This document shows positions 36,405 through 49,700 of a stretch of DNA of 64,000 bases, piece after piece. Location: NCBI GenBank assembly GCA_037501455.1, contig CM074858.1, positions 93,532,501 to 93,596,500 of the forward strand, in the 5' to 3' direction. Position numbers and translations under genes: made by a program. The stretch comes from Lantana camara (lineage: Eukaryota > Streptophyta > Magnoliopsida > Lamiales > Verbenaceae). Numbering within the stretch: the first letter of the stretch is position 1; each line of letters starts with the position of its first letter. Under the pieces are notes generated by a model. That model had not been told where the DNA came from and did not search any database. It saw nothing but the letters and a program-made list of their open reading frames with translations.

Positions 36405-38317
36405 TGTGACATCCCGACTTTTTAGCCGTACAAGTATGACGCATGTGCGCATTTAAAATTATTAATTATACATTTATGTGATATTTTTAATTATTTAATT
36501 AATACTCCTTAATTATATAAATTATTTTATTTGAACGTTTTTGCCCTTTTTATTGGTATTTGCTTCGTTTGTGCTCGTATTTGAATTTCAATTTTTGTGC
36601 CGATTTGCTATGCATGACTTTTACGTGTTATGAATGTGATTATATGCTTGTTTTATATTTTTGGGTCCGTTTGTTGGGGTTTCGAGGTGTTTGGTTCGTT
36701 TAGGACCTAACAGAGGCTAAAACGTTTTTAGCGCACCTTGGATTTCCGGGTAGTGTAACTTGAGCTCGGGAATTCGGATTTGAATTCTGTCACTTCTGTT
36801 GACCTCGTTTCAATGATTCAGAGCCAATGAAACAAGCTTTGTATTTTTCTAAGCCCATTTGATACTCCGAAATATATCCAAAAATTTAACTCACGCCTAA
36901 GTGACCACCTTGGAGTAATTTGCACATAAGTCCCCCAATTCTTGACCCATTACCTTCAAAATTGGATCCACCCCAACTCAATACACTATCATCCTGTACC
37001 CTCATTTGGCCGGTCATAACACAAGAAAGAAGAGGAATTTCTACACATTTTTGAGAAACCCATTTCCATCCCGTCACAATTCACCAAGAGGAGAAATTGA
37101 GCTCTAATCTCCACTTTTGTCAATCATCTTTAAGAGGTAAGTTTATATTTGTGATCTCCATGCTTATGTGGTTTTTTTCATCCATGAATTTCTGAATTTG
37201 AGTTGGTTTTGGTGGAGATATGATATTTGATATGAATAGTAAGGGTTAGGATCATTTTGAATTCATATGCATTCCTTTATGTCATCTCTTGATTTGATGA
37301 TATATATGGGACTACATGAGCTTCATTTATGATTGTATGGACTTGAATTAGTTGGTGGTTGAATGGTTGTTAAGTTTCCATTAATGCTCTTAAGAATACT
37401 TGAAAGAAAAAGATTAAAACTCTTGTATATTTGGATCTCTCTTGTTGCCGATTTGTTGAATGAAGTTAAGGGCTGGAATTTGCATGTTTTTATGGCTGAG
37501 TTTCGTGGTTTTGTTGCTGGTATGTTTCCTTGATGTTGTTGTTGTTGTTAGGAGTTAGAATCAGGGGGATGGCTTACCGTGCTTCACTTTTTTCTTGCTG
37601 CGCAATTCTACCGGGGCGGGGAGAATTTGTGCTTGTTGTGTCCCGGTTGGGGACACTTTATGAAGTAGCACCTGCATAAAATCTCATCGGAAGCGGAGTT
37701 TTGTGCATGAAATCTCCCTAGGAGGGGGCGGAGGGGAGGGGGGAGATTGGGTTGGCTCTCTAATTGTTTGTATTTGTTTCCCCTTCGTTTTTATGATGTT
37801 TTATTGTCCCGTAGTTGATTCTAAGGTGTTATTTGATGTTTTATGCTATGGTATGGATTATTAATGATTAATTATGACTTTCTTTGGGATTTAAATGCAT
37901 GAACCATGACCTCAAAGTGTTGTTGTAATGTTGAATTATGTGTTATGACTTATGAATTAAATTTGTAAGGTGATTTGATACGTTTTATACAATTTTTCCG
38001 AATATGAATTTGTATGACTTAAATGGTACGTTTATGCATTCCATTTGCCTTCATTGCAACGTCTATTTGGTTTATATTTGAGTTTAAGCCTCAGGTGCAT
38101 ATATGTTTACAGTTCTTATATGTTGATCTTGGGTATTGCTTCCGCACTTTGCTATTTGTTTCTGCGTGCTCTGTTTAGGTCTTAGCCCCGCTTAGCCTAG
38201 TGTGCATGTATAGGTCCCCATTCGCGTAGACTTGGGCTCATGTATGGAAGTCCATTTCATATATGGGTTCGGGTTTTGGTGCTGGGGATGTGGTGGCGTA
38301 CTGCTCCTGGCGTCACA
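36405..38317 (+). mobile_element. Solo LTR, Tekay-type, inserted in copia RNase H
   Basis: 1913 bp, starts TGTGACATCCCGAC and ends GGCGTCACA. The flanking 5 bp are gtatg (36400-36404) and ctatg (38318-38322), one mismatch. The terminal 60 bp resemble those of the full-length Tekay element at 52926-62931. Confidence 0.85.
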
Positions 38318-39400
38318 CTATGCTTCTATGTCTAAAAAATCATATTTACTAAACATGATCCCTGTCCCAATGGTCTCTTTCAGATATCGGATGTTCAGTG
38401 CAACCGCCTCCATATGTTTCCTCTGTGGTCGGTGCATGAACTGGCCAACGATCCCCCACAGCATAAGCAATATCCGGTCTGGTATGAGACAAATAGATCA
38501 ACTTACCAACCAAGTGTTGGTATCGTTCTTTTTCAACTTGTTCCCCACTATCTTCTATCTTCAGTTTGTGATTCTCCTGTATTGGAGTCTCAACTGGTTT
38601 ACAGTCAAGCATACTAGTTTCAGCTAACAGATCGAGGACATACTTCCTCTGTGAAATGAAAATCCCTCTCTTTGACCGCAGAATTTCGATTCCCAGGAAA
38701 TACTTCAAACCTCCAAGGTCTTTTATCTTGAATTCTTTGAAGAGATTCTTTCTAAATTGATTTATCTCTTCAGTATCACTCCCTGTTATAATGATGTCGT
38801 CCACGTAGATAATCAGACATGTTATCAATTCTCCCCGTCGTTTCAGAAACAGGGTGTGACCTGAGTTACTCTGAACATATCTATAGTGTTGCATTACCAG
38901 TGTAAACCTGTCGAACTATGCCCGTGGGGATTGTTTCAATCCATAAGCCTTACGGAGTTTGCATACTTCATATTTCCCAAAGCCCCCTATAAACCATGGA
39001 GGAAGTTTCATATACACTTCCTTTGACAAGTCACCATGTATTAAGGCGCTCTTCTCATCGAACTGATGAAGGGGCCAATCCTTATTAGCAGCTATTGAAA
39101 GTAACACTCGAACTGTATCCAACTTCACCATGGAGAGAACATCTCGGTGTAATCAATTTTGAAAGTCTGAGTGTACCCCTTTGCTACTAATCGGGCTTTA
39201 TATCTCTCTACTCAGTCATTAGCTTTATGCTTCACGATCAAAAACCCATCTGCACCCGACCGATTTCTTCCCTTTGTGTAGTATCCATTTTTCCCAAGTC
39301 TTATTTTTCATCAAGGCATCCATCTAAGTCCTCATGGCCTTCTCCTATTCTTCATCATGTCTGGGTTCCTGTACTGTTTTCGAGATTACTTCTTACAGAG
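38318..39400 (-). pseudogene. Copia reverse transcriptase and start of RNase H
   Basis: The minus strand contains HQFDEKSALIHGDLSKEVYM, CKLRKAYGLKQSPRA, LIIYVDDIIITGSD (the catalytic Y-V-D-D intact), GGLKYFLGIEILRSKRGIFI and YLSHTRPDIAYAV. A stop follows SPRA, where a Trp is expected. A frameshift follows IAYAV, after which the sequence goes on in another frame with HRPQRKHMEAV. Non-functional. Confidence 0.85.
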
Positions 39401-42400
39401 TGTGATTCCCCGTCCGTCTGGCCGTACAGGTATGACGTCATGAATCTGCTATTTGTGTAATTAATTTATTTATTTATGTAATTATATGTTGATTATAATA
39501 TTTATATGCTACTCTGAATATATATGAATTAATTGTTGAGAATATATGTATGAAATTTAAACGTTTTGCTCAAATGACTTCGAATTTGATCCGTTTAATT
39601 TCTAACTTGATTCTGAATTATGTAATTTCATAATATACATGAGCTACGTGAGTTATGAATGTGTTTAAATACCCATTACATGTTTTTTGGTTCGTTTCTT
39701 GAGGTCTTGGACCATTTTCATGAAAATGGGAATAAAGGGCCTAAAAGAGCTTTTAGCGTACCTTGGGTTGTGGGTTGCATAACTTGAGTTCGGAATTCAG
39801 ATTTGAATTTCGACACCACTGTTGGAATTATATCGACGATTTGGATCCAACAAAATAAGCCTCATAATTTTCTAAGTTCATTTGAACCTCCGAAACTTCA
39901 CCGAACCGAGCCCCTTGTGCATAACCCGTCACCCTTGCCCTGTATTGCCCGTATTTGACCCGTTTGAGCTCCAATATTCTTGAACCCATATCAACCAACT
40001 TAACCCTTTACTTCCTCTTGCTTCTCTCATTCAGCCACCCTAAGAAAAACAAGAAATAAGTGGAGTCCAAAGCAAGAAGAAAGAAGAGGAAGAAGAGACT
40101 ATTCACTCTCTTGTATTTTTGAGCTCATAACCCCTCCGTTTTTCATCCGATACAAGAGGTAAGTATATTTTTTGTTCTCCACTCCTTGGAGATTCTTTTA
40201 AGCTATGATTTATAGATTTTAACCTAGAATTGAGCATGTTATGAGTTCTTATATGAATAGTAAAGGTTTATAAGAAATTGATGACTATTTGCTCTTCCTT
40301 GCTTTATTTTATGAATTGAGACTTGTTATATGTTCTATCTAGATCTTTTTATTGCATTTAGATCAAGGATTTTTTGGTAATTAAGTGTAGGTTGAATCAC
40401 CATTAATGAACTTCATATTTCTTGAACTACAAGATGGATAAAATGAACTATAAGCTTTCATATTGTTGTTCCTACGTATAGCTGCTGTTAAGGCCTGAAA
40501 TATAGCTGATTGATATTGGTTATTGTCCCTTCTTCCCCTTCACTAGCATGCTCTGTTCGTCCTTCGTTATTTAGGCATCTGGACTAGGGGTGCGACCGTA
40601 CCATGAACAAACTTGTTCGTGGCGACGAAGCCTGTGCATTTTAGCTACTGATGTAGCATCGCGGCCGTGACATTTTGTTGCACGATTGCGACAAGTATGC
40701 AGAGAAGGCTCTGATCTTACATCACGGCCACGATGTTTTGTTGCACGGCCATGACGGGAGGTCAGAAAGGTTTCTGAAGTTGCACGACAGCCGCATCGGA
40801 ATCTGTCATGGCCGTGCCATGGTTGAAGCTTTTGTATGTGATTTTTCCTTGCTTTGTTGAGTATTGTATGATCTTTCTTGCCTCGTTATGATTTTTATGC
40901 ATTGCTAACTCGTTATATTACGTGTTATGTTCCTTGTTTGGAATTTATGACATGATTTTGGTGCTTATACGTGAACTATGACCTTATGTGATCTAAGTGC
41001 CATCCTATTTCATTTCATACGCATCACTTGCATTCATATGCATTTACCGAGCATCTAATTGGTGCATATCAAGTCTAAGAGTGTCTTTGTTGTTTATATT
41101 ATCCAGAGGATCATCCCAAGGGTGACGAGGTGGTTCCCTAGGCATCCGTTTGATCTTCTTTTGTCCCCACTACGATCCAAATGTGAGGTTTTGTTCTTTT
41201 AGTTAAAATAACCTACAACCCTACGTGTTTTGCAGCCCGCATGCGAAATATGTATAACATACGATAGATATGTGTTCAATATGTATTTGAGGGCTTGTCC
41301 CACTTGTTATAAGACTTTGAAAATGCTTTTATACATATGTAATCTATATTTTCATTTGATTTGAAAAGCTTTGATATGTGTGAGTGTGTAGCGGGATATG
41401 TCTTTGAAAAATAAGATTTGTGGGAATTTGAATTTGAATATGACTTTGATTTGGGCCCCGGAGAGTGGTATGGTATCTCGGGATGGCCGTGGGTTCACCG
41501 AACTCTCCCATCAACACTTTCCTTTGAGAGTTCTTACCTAACCATATGAAGTTGAGGAAGGATGGTTCTCTTGAGCCGGTGGTAACCTCACCAAAAGCTA
41601 AGAAAGTAATTAAGCCTTGTCTCGTGTGACTTTGACCGATAGTTAGGGCCTACAACCCTTGTATCAGTCGGTGTGAGGATGGTTTATGAATTTATTTTCG
41701 AATACAATTATGTCTTTGAATGTGAGAACTTTGGAAGTAGAACTCGTACTCGCTAAGTTAGTGTGAGTTTGTATGAATCTATAAAGTAGGAATGGACTCT
41801 TAAATACTTAAAATTGGTTGATTTGGCCTTCAGCCCTAAACATATTTTAAGTATATATATCTATTATCACGGGAAATATTTTAGCTTGCAAAAACCATCC
41901 CCGATTCATAGATTATTATGAATTTGATAAGTGATTTGCTCTATACGTATATATGGGTGCGTGTGTTGGCCCCGTCACTAGTCTCTAGGACTAACCCTCA
42001 TTGTTGTTTCTTTTTTCCCCCTTTCTTGGAGTTGTAGGTACAGTCAGAGGTTTGAGCTAGGTGGCAAGTTGTCTTAGTGTTGTACTTGTGGTGTAGCTTG
42101 AGTCTTCATGCATTCGTAGTGGCTTTAATGCTTTTGTATTTATGGTCTATTTTTGGATATGTATATGAATTATGATACTTCATTATTTTGCCCGGGATGG
42201 GCATTTGATACTTACTCTTGTATTTATGAATTTGATATGATGATATGTTATGGTAATACTAGCATGCTATGATTTGAATTTAATCGCTTCCACTATTGTT
42301 TGATTTATTGGGCACTTTGATTGAGGGTCTAGACAGCCTAGCTTAGGAGTGTTTTTGTTTGTCTTCCGTTTGCTAATATTTGGCTCATGTGCGGACTATC

Positions 42401-42463
42401 CATTTCGTTATATGTGTCGGGCTCTACTGAAGGAGATGTGGTCCCATCGTTCAGGGTGCTACA
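39401..42463 (+). mobile_element. Solo LTR, Tekay-type, inserted in copia pol
   Basis: 3063 bp, starts TGTGATTCCCCGTCC and ends GGGTGCTACA. Flanked by a perfect 5 bp duplication, cagag (39396-39400 and 42464-42468). It contains a block of cggccgtga / tcacggcc related words at 40660-40820. Confidence 0.92.
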
Positions 42464-43790
42464 CAGAGTTTCCCAAAGAATGCTTTAGTGACTCCGGATA
42501 TGCTCCCCTTGACCATGTTTCTTATGGGATATTTGGCTGATCGGGAAACATGATCGGGAGAGTATCTGTGTGGAGGTACCCCTCTGTTGCTTCTTCGTGG
42601 TAAAGAATACCTGTGACTTACTGTTACATTCTCAGAAACAGTATCAGCAACATTTTTGGTATCATTAATATTATTGTGAATATTAGAGAGCAAGTTCAGA
42701 GTTTTAGTTATCTTCGTTTGGACATCATTTGGAGGAGGATCATTGGGTATTGGTATGATGGTGGTACTGAGATCTTCTTTTCTTTGTTTAGACTCAGATG
42801 TAGGTACTGGATCACTCGAATCAGAATAACTCAGCCAGTATAGGGATTCATTCTGACTCTCCCCCTGATCACTGGACTGGGTAAGGACGTAGTATTCAAT
42901 TTCCACAAAATCACAATCCATAGTAATATGAATACGCTTGGTAACTGGATTATAGCAATGATACCCCTTCTGATGGGGGGTATATCCCATGAAAACACAC
43001 TTCACCATACAAGGATCCAGTTTGGTCCGGTCAGATATCAGAACATGGACGAACACAGTAGACTCGAAAATTTGAGGTGGCAGGGTAAGGTGAGGTGGTA
43101 CTTCAGTCTAGGTTTGTAGGACTGATAGTGGTGTCTTGTGGGTAAGGATTTCAGTGGGCAACGTTTGCGAGATAGGCTGCGGTGGCAATAGCTTCAGGCC
43201 ATAAGTGATTTGGGACATTGGCTTCAACTAACATAGCCCGGGGCATTTCAAATGTGGTACGGTTCTTTCTTTTGGCAACCCCATTTTGTTGAGGGGTGTT
43301 GGAGCATGCTCATTAGTAGATAAGGCCATGTTCCTGAAAGAACCTGATTATTTTCTTGATTAACATATTCTCGTCCGTTATCTGACCGAAACACCTTAAT
43401 TTTGTGGTTGAATTAAATTTATACCATTTTAAGGAAAGCAACGAACGTATGATATACTTCAGATTTGTGACGGAGAAAATACAACCATATCATGAGAGAA
43501 TAAGCATCAATAAATATCACAAAGTACCGAAACATGCTTTGATTTGTAATCGGGGCAGGTCCCCAGACATCCAAATGTACCAAAAAGAAAGCAGGCCGAA
43601 CCTATATATCATTGGGTTTATAAAAAGTCCTATGACTCTTAGTAGCTAGATAAGTCCGACAACATAAGTTTAAAGACTGATTATTCTGGGAAAGGGTAGG
43701 GAATAACAGTCGTAGATACCCGAGTAAAGGATGACTAAGGCGTCAGTGCCAGCGCCAAATTTGTGTACACTGGAAAGAAGCCCTCAATCT
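42464..43790 (-). pseudogene. Copia pre-integrase and integrase region
   Basis: From the right: a pre-integrase remnant (RLSHPLLGYLRLLFPTLSQN, NLCCRTYLATKSHRTFYKPN), integrase core pieces (VHLDVWGPAP, FVIFIDAYS, RSDNGREYVNQEN), and a clear 201-codon open C-terminal frame with DRTKLDPCMVKCVFMGYTP and KGYHCYNPVTKRIHITMDCD. Stops and frameshifts are present between the pieces. The right edge is the junction with the Tat element. Confidence 0.8.
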
Positions 43791-43799
43791 ATAACATTA

Positions 43800-46004
43800 A
43801 TAGCCTTTTCTAGGTGGCCCGCTCACCACGTTCATCCCCAAGGGCTGGCTTCTATTATGTTCAAGCAAAATCCAATTTAAGATTGATAGATACACCCTCG
43901 ATGTCGTATGGCGCGTAGTGGAAAGAGAAATTCTTTTTCGTGAGAGCCCTCGAGGGAAATATTTTTGTGTCCCACGACAGTGGGTTATCCATGGAGAGGG
44001 GCCTCTCATAAAGTCCCGCTTAGAGCCCCTACTCCCTTTATCCTGGGCTCAGGATTTGGCCCTCGCGATGAGGAACGTGGGTTGGCTCATTAGAGCCAAA
44101 AAATTGATGTATAGCGAAGAAATCCTATTCCTTTATGGGCTTATGAATGATCCGGGCATGATTGCTAATACGCGGGCTCGGAGCTTGGAGAGAGATGGTT
44201 AGATTCTAGGAAGCTAACTTTAGGTAGGGTCAGTAACTTTGACCCTTGTAAATCTTGATCCATGAAGGTTGACCCTCGTTTTCTTTTTTTTTTTTTTTTC
44301 CTATTCTTGACAGGCCCAAGCATACTGATGGTAGGAAGAGAAGGTATGCGCAATGTGGTAGAACTCCTGGGTGCTCGCCAGAACCAAGGGCACCCACAAA
44401 ACCAGCAACAACAACAACAACAGCATCAACAGCAACAATAACGACCTGGCCGCTCGGGCGGTGGTCGAGGAGATGGCCACGGGGACGGTCACTACCAAGG
44501 AAGCTCGAGAACCCCGGGCAGGGGGGCGAGGGGATAGCCATGGGGCTACCCCTGATAACAGAATTATTCCACGATCATGAGGGGGACCCATCAAATGAGG
44601 CGGGGAGAGGTCTCACCAGAACACTCCCAACGAGCGCCAGGGATAACGTACTGGCATGATAATCACTGAACTCTCTGAGGGTGTAACCCCTTCCTCGAGG
44701 ACGAGAAAGAGGTTTCTGAATTCTGTGCCGGTTACAGGGAAGGGCCAGAATGTCATCGTGGGTGAGCACAATGATGGGGGGACCTCCTTTTCCGAGGGGG
44801 AAAGAATTTGGACGTTCAACCGCACGGGGGACAATTCATACCAACAGGCCTCCTCTTTAGGATCTACACTTTTGATGGATTTCCCCACCATTTGAAACTT
44901 GGTTTATGGAATTTTCCAGAGGTTGCAATTTACGGGTGACCACAGGAAACTGTTTGGTCAAAGTACCAATCAGGTGGTGGAAAATCTTTGCTATTCTCTC
45001 ATTGTAGTAAGTATGATATCCCTCCATAAGCAATCTTATACTCATACCTCCATGTTTTTTTCCCCGAAAATTGTTTAGGTGCTATCTGATCTATTTTTTT
45101 TTTATTATTTTTTTTAGGGAGTTATCCCCAGGGTAAAAAATCTTCAGCAACGCTTGCTGGCCTTTGCTGAGCGTAAGGCCAAATACAAGAAGATGGCTCG
45201 AGCGGCCAATCCTGCCCAACTTGAGAAGGATATTGACTTGTTGAGGGCCCAGCTGGAGTACCTCGAAACTGAGCATGACAAAGTAAAGAAGGATGTCGAT
45301 AAGAAGAAGGACGCTCGCAAGAAATTGCACGATAGATTGACTAAGGCCAGAGTGATAATGAGACCCTGGCTAAGAACCTGGAGGAGCTAAATCAGTAGCG
45401 TAATGCCTCTAAACAGAAATATACAGAGGCCACCAAGAAATCCTGCGAGGAGGAATTCAACAGGGTGCTCCCCGAGCGCATAGTTGAGGCGAACAGCGAG
45501 GCTTTACTCAAATTCTGCCATTTCAAGGTGTATGGGTTTGCGGCCAATCTGCACTGCTATGACGAGGCTAAAAAAGCATTTAACTTGGCTATTGGGCAGC
45601 TGATCACACTGGGCTTAGCACCTCTCACCGCTCGGAAGCACTGGTGCATGGGCCTTCAATATGATGAAGAATTGAATACGCCAGCTGCGGGCAAAGGGAA
45701 CCCGGAGGACAACTTGACAGAGCCGGAATATGCTGATCTTGTTGCTCTTCTTCAAGAGTAGTTCATGGTGGCCCACGAGCCTGAACCCATCCCCGAGAGA
45801 GATAACGAGGGGACCCCTGAGGCTACACCTGTTCCTGAGGGTTCATACAATGCTGCCCCCCAAGCATCGGTCCAAGAAGAGGCTCCTACTCCTGCAGTTG
45901 AGGCAACTGAGCCCCAAGCAGCTCAAGCACCTGCTAATGCTCCTACTTCTGAGGTGGTGGATCTGGAAAGTGGCCATGGACAAGATGCCCAGACCTATTG
46001 AGCA
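43800..46004 (+). pseudogene. Antisense extra ORF (aORF) of the Tat element, PF04195-like, broken
   Basis: Lies downstream of integrase and in the opposite orientation, as in Retand-type Tat elements. The first block reads WKEKFFFVRALEGNIF at about 43920, the signature of the so-called putative gypsy-type transposon family (PF04195). A glutamine-rich (CAA repeat) stretch follows at 44400-44440. After a probable intron ending tttttttag (45118), an exon encodes a long charged helix (KNLQQRLLAFAERKAKYKKM, AQLEKDIDLLRAQLEYLETE), predicted coiled coil. A frameshift near 45350 and a stop near 45398 precede an open piece, 45465-45761, then an acidic Pro/Ala-rich tail to 46001. The N-terminus is cut at the copia junction. 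The function of aORF proteins is not established. Confidence 0.65.
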
Positions 46005-46384
46005 TGGTTAGATCAATCTTTTTGAAAAATTTCTCAAACTTGGTCTGGAGCATTACAACACACTGCCCTTACCCCAGCAACTCATATGCTTTGTAGTTTG
46101 TTTATGCCCTTTGATTGTCTTCCTGAATCCGTATTTGTTCTTTGTGAAAAGACTTATAACTTTCAGCTATTTTGTCAGTAGCTTGAATGCCCATCTTCTA
46201 TAATAGAGCGTACTCTTTTTTTTGGAATGAATAAACACCGTTTCTGTCATGAATGCTTATTTGCTTAATACCCTTGCATTTACTTTTTATGCTTATCCCT
46301 TTTTGAACCTCTGACATGATAAATTTGAGAATAAAGCTAAGTAAAATTGGCATAAAGGTCAGAATCATTTTTATTAAGTAAAAC

Positions 46385-47070
46385 CACATGAGGGGCCTGC
46401 TTCTGAGGGCATCCTGGTAAGATTACAACATTACTTGGATAATTCCTTAAGGAAAATACCCTTGGAAATTTTCCTTTGAAAGGGATCATGAGGGGCCTGT
46501 TCTCGAGGGCGACCTGGTCCTTTGGGGGATGTCCTTAAGGATTATTTCATAAGGAATTCCATTAGCGAGTTAACGCGAGGGTCCCGTTTTCAAAGGTGCC
46601 CTGGTTATATTGCGGAATCAATTAGAATACTCCTTTAAAGAAGTTACCCTTATAAATTCTCCTTTGGATGGAATAGCGAGGAACCCTTTCTTGAAGGCAC
46701 CCTGGTCCTTAGGTGATTTCTTTAAAGATTGTTCAATAATTAATTTCAACAACGTACTAACGCGAGGGACTCACTTTCGACGTGGCCTGCTTAAGCTGTG
46801 AAATTCCTTGGAAAGTTGTTATGGAATTGTACCAAGTAATGGGAATCACAAGCGTGAGATAAAACAAGCGCGTTGGACATGCTTATGTGGGTCCCTGGTC
46901 AAATTTTCTATAAGAGAAATTAATAGTTAAAGAACGTGAGGGGCCCGTTATCGAGGGTACCTTGGTTACTTAGAGTATTATTTAGAATATTTTCTCCTTA
47001 AGGAATCTTCCCTTAGAAATTCTTCCTGCCAAGAAGCGCGAAGGTCCCGTTCCCGAGGGTTCCTTGGTTC
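46385..47070. repeat. Tandem repeat array in the Tat 3' region
   Basis: Seven diverged units begin with gcgaggggcccgtt-type sequence and contain cgaggg and cctggt words, at about 46390, 46490, 46575, 46676, 46762, 46937 and 47036. Period is 85 to 175 bp. Tat elements are known to carry such arrays between integrase and 3' LTR. Nothing else is seen in 46005-46384 or 47071-47490. Confidence 0.7.
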
Positions 47071-47491
47071 TTTGAGAATCTCTTGGGTGGGATTTTCCGC
47101 GAGAAATATTTCTACGTGTCTCAATATTTCGAGCGTGTGCTAGACTCTGGTTCTAGTTGCTCAGTTGGGGTGTCGAGCACGAACTAAATGTAAAATCTAG
47201 TTGGTCAGCCCTCAGTAAGTGTGTGATCAAGGCTTCCAATGCAGAGGACGCTCAACGCGAAGCCAGCGCTCGATGAAAGTGATATTACTCTTATACAAGG
47301 GATCCGCTCACCTTGGGCCTGTGTGGCGGTCAGCCTAGGGATCCAATGGGGGATTGAATAGCATGTTATGAAGTACATTTTGTACAAAACTTTCTTGTCT
47401 AAAAGAAGTAGATTCCTTTGCTTTTTTTATTCAATAAAAGATTACATTGAGCCCAGAATTGGGATTTTACAGAATATACTTTTCAAGAAAT

Positions 47492-49700
47492 TTAAACATA
47501 ATACCGTTGAAGGTTACATGCGTTCCAGGGTCGAGGGAAGCGCTCGCCTTGAAGTGTATCAAGTAGGTAGGTGTTATTGGCTCTTACTTGGATGACCTTG
47601 AAGGTTCCTTTCCAATTGGGGTCAAATTTACCCACATGCCTCGATACTTCAACTTTCTTTAACACCAGGTCCCCCAACTGGAATGTTCTCTCTTTGACGT
47701 GTTTTTTTTTTACTATCGAGCCACTGAGGCTTTGTACTTGTGGATACACATCCAAGCGTTATCCCTTTTTTCTTCAAGCAATCTAGCTTGAGCACTCTGT
47801 TCTCCTCGTTGGTGTTAGGTTCGAAGTAAGAAACACGTGCAGACTCATGAGCATTTTTTACAGGTATCATAGCTTCTGAACCGTAGACGAGGGAATAGGG
47901 AGTTTCACCCGTGGCCGCTCGAGGTGTTGTGTGATAAGCCCATAAGGCTCCTTGTAGCTCTTCAGCCCATTTGCCTTTCTTGCTTTCGAGCATTGTTTTC
48001 AAATGCTGTAAGATGATCCTGTTAGTAACTTCCGTTTGACCGTTGGCTTGGGGATGTCCCATGGAAGTGAATTGTTGTTCAATACCTAATTCCGAGCACC
48101 ACTATCAGGTATCTGCTGCAATGAATTGGGATCCATTATCTAAAATCGAAACCCTCGGCACACCATATCTGCATATAATATTCTTTCATATGAAATCCCT
48201 GACCACGCGAAAGGTGATTTTGGCGACCGCTTCAGCCTCGGCCCACTTGGTGAAGTAATTCATTGCCAAGACAACAAATTTCTTCTGTCCCACAGCGATT
48301 GGCAAGGGCCCCACGATGTCAATTCCGTACTGATCAAAAGGCCAAGCAACATCTATAGGGATCATTTGAGCTACGGGTAGCTGTGGAATATTGGAATGGA
48401 ATTGACACTTGGGGTATTTTTTGGAGAAATTAATGGCATCTTCTAGGACCGTGGGTCAATAGAAGCCACTCTTTAACATTTTCTTGGCAAGGATACGTCC
48501 CCCAGAGTGATTCCCACAACTTCCACTGTGAATATGCTCCAGAACTTCTTTGTCTTGCGAGGGCCTCAAACATTTTAGCAGAGGACCCTGATATGATCAC
48601 TTGAAGATCCTACCTTCCTGATCAAGGGCAAACCGAGGGGCCTTGTTCCTGATTTTCCTTGCTTCCACCTTGTCTGTAGGGTAGACACCATCCCTAATGA
48701 ATCTGACGAAATCATCGAGCCAGCAAGGCTAGGATGGGTTAATCATGGCCAACTCCCGAGCGTGTGCCTTTTCCTTTATCAGGGGATCCTCTGTCCTTAG
48801 AAGAGTAATGGAGCGGTCACATGATCCTTCGAGGGCGGAGGTGAATTTTGATAGGGCATCCGCACGCTCATTTTCTACCCTCGGAACCTGTAACAGATGA
48901 AACTCTTTTAACTTGCCGATGAATTCTTTGGCCTTTCCTAAGTATTGTACCATGGTGGCTTCTCGAGCCTCATATGTTCCTTCAATCTTGCTCGTGATCA
49001 GCTAGGAGTCAACGTAGGCAGTGATTCGAGAAGCTCCATTTTTTAGAACAATTTTCTGCCCTTGGATGAGAGCCTCATATTCTACCTCATTGTTGGTAAC
49101 TTGGAAATCCAATCTGATTGCGATATCTATCTCAGTTCCGTCGGGATCTCTAAGGGTCACCCCTGCTCCTCCCCCTTGAGAGGTCGAGGAGCCATCTGTG
49201 TGCAGGAGCTATAAGCTGTTGTTTTCTGTAGGTACGGGCTCTAAGCCAAAGTGCTCGACTGGCAGATTAGCAACTACCTATGCTTGTACGGCCGTCCTTG
49301 GCTCGTAGCTGATGTCAAACTGGCTCAACTCAGTAGCCCATTTGATTAACCTCTCTGAAACATCAGGTTTTGATAAGACTTACCTCAAGGGCTGGTCTGT
49401 AAGCACTGTGATGGAATGAGCCTAGAAATATGGTCTTAGCCTTCTCAATACGTTTACGTGGGCAAATGCAAACTTCTCAATCTCCAAGTATTTTTTTTCC
49501 ACGCCTTACAGAGTTTTACTCACATAATAGACTGGCATGTGCTTCCCCTCGCTTATAGTCACAAGGACCGCGCTCGTTGCTTCCTCGGAAACCGAGAGGT
49601 AAATGAAGAGATTCTTATTCTCGATCAGTTTTGTTAGCAGAGGTACGCACGAGTGGTAGGCTTTCAATGTTTTCCCTCAGAAATTCGATCATCATGATCT
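47492..49700 (-). pseudogene. Tat RNase H and integrase, broken
   Basis: RNase H: TDGSSTSQGGGAGVTLRDPD, NNEVEYEALIQG and VPRVENERADALSKF near 49180-48840. Integrase: HHCC-like remnant near 48520; DIVGPLPIAVGQKKFVVLAMNYF near 48280; DNGSQF near 48150; a clear open piece from 48062 with GHPQANGQTEVTNRI and YHTTPRAATGETPYSLVYGS; C-terminal GDLVLKKV and RPWNACNLQRYYV ending at 47492. In-frame stops occur in all sections. The reverse transcriptase catalytic core that should precede RNase H is absent. Confidence 0.8.

Larger units (their letters stand above)
35749..43790 (-). mobile_element. Degenerate Ty1/copia element, 5' end lost, split by two solo LTRs
   Basis: The minus-strand order is pre-integrase and integrase (43790-42464), reverse transcriptase (39400-38318), RNase H (36404-35926), purine tract, 3' LTR (35925-35749). 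The left flank of the LTR is gcaaa. The gag, primer site and 5' LTR are absent, and the sequence changes at about 43790 to a Tat element. Two Tekay-type solo LTRs lie inside it. Confidence 0.85.

Noticed and set aside
44230..44594. Leu- and Val-rich minus-strand frames
   Set aside because: Antisense reading of the CAA repeat of the Tat antisense ORF.
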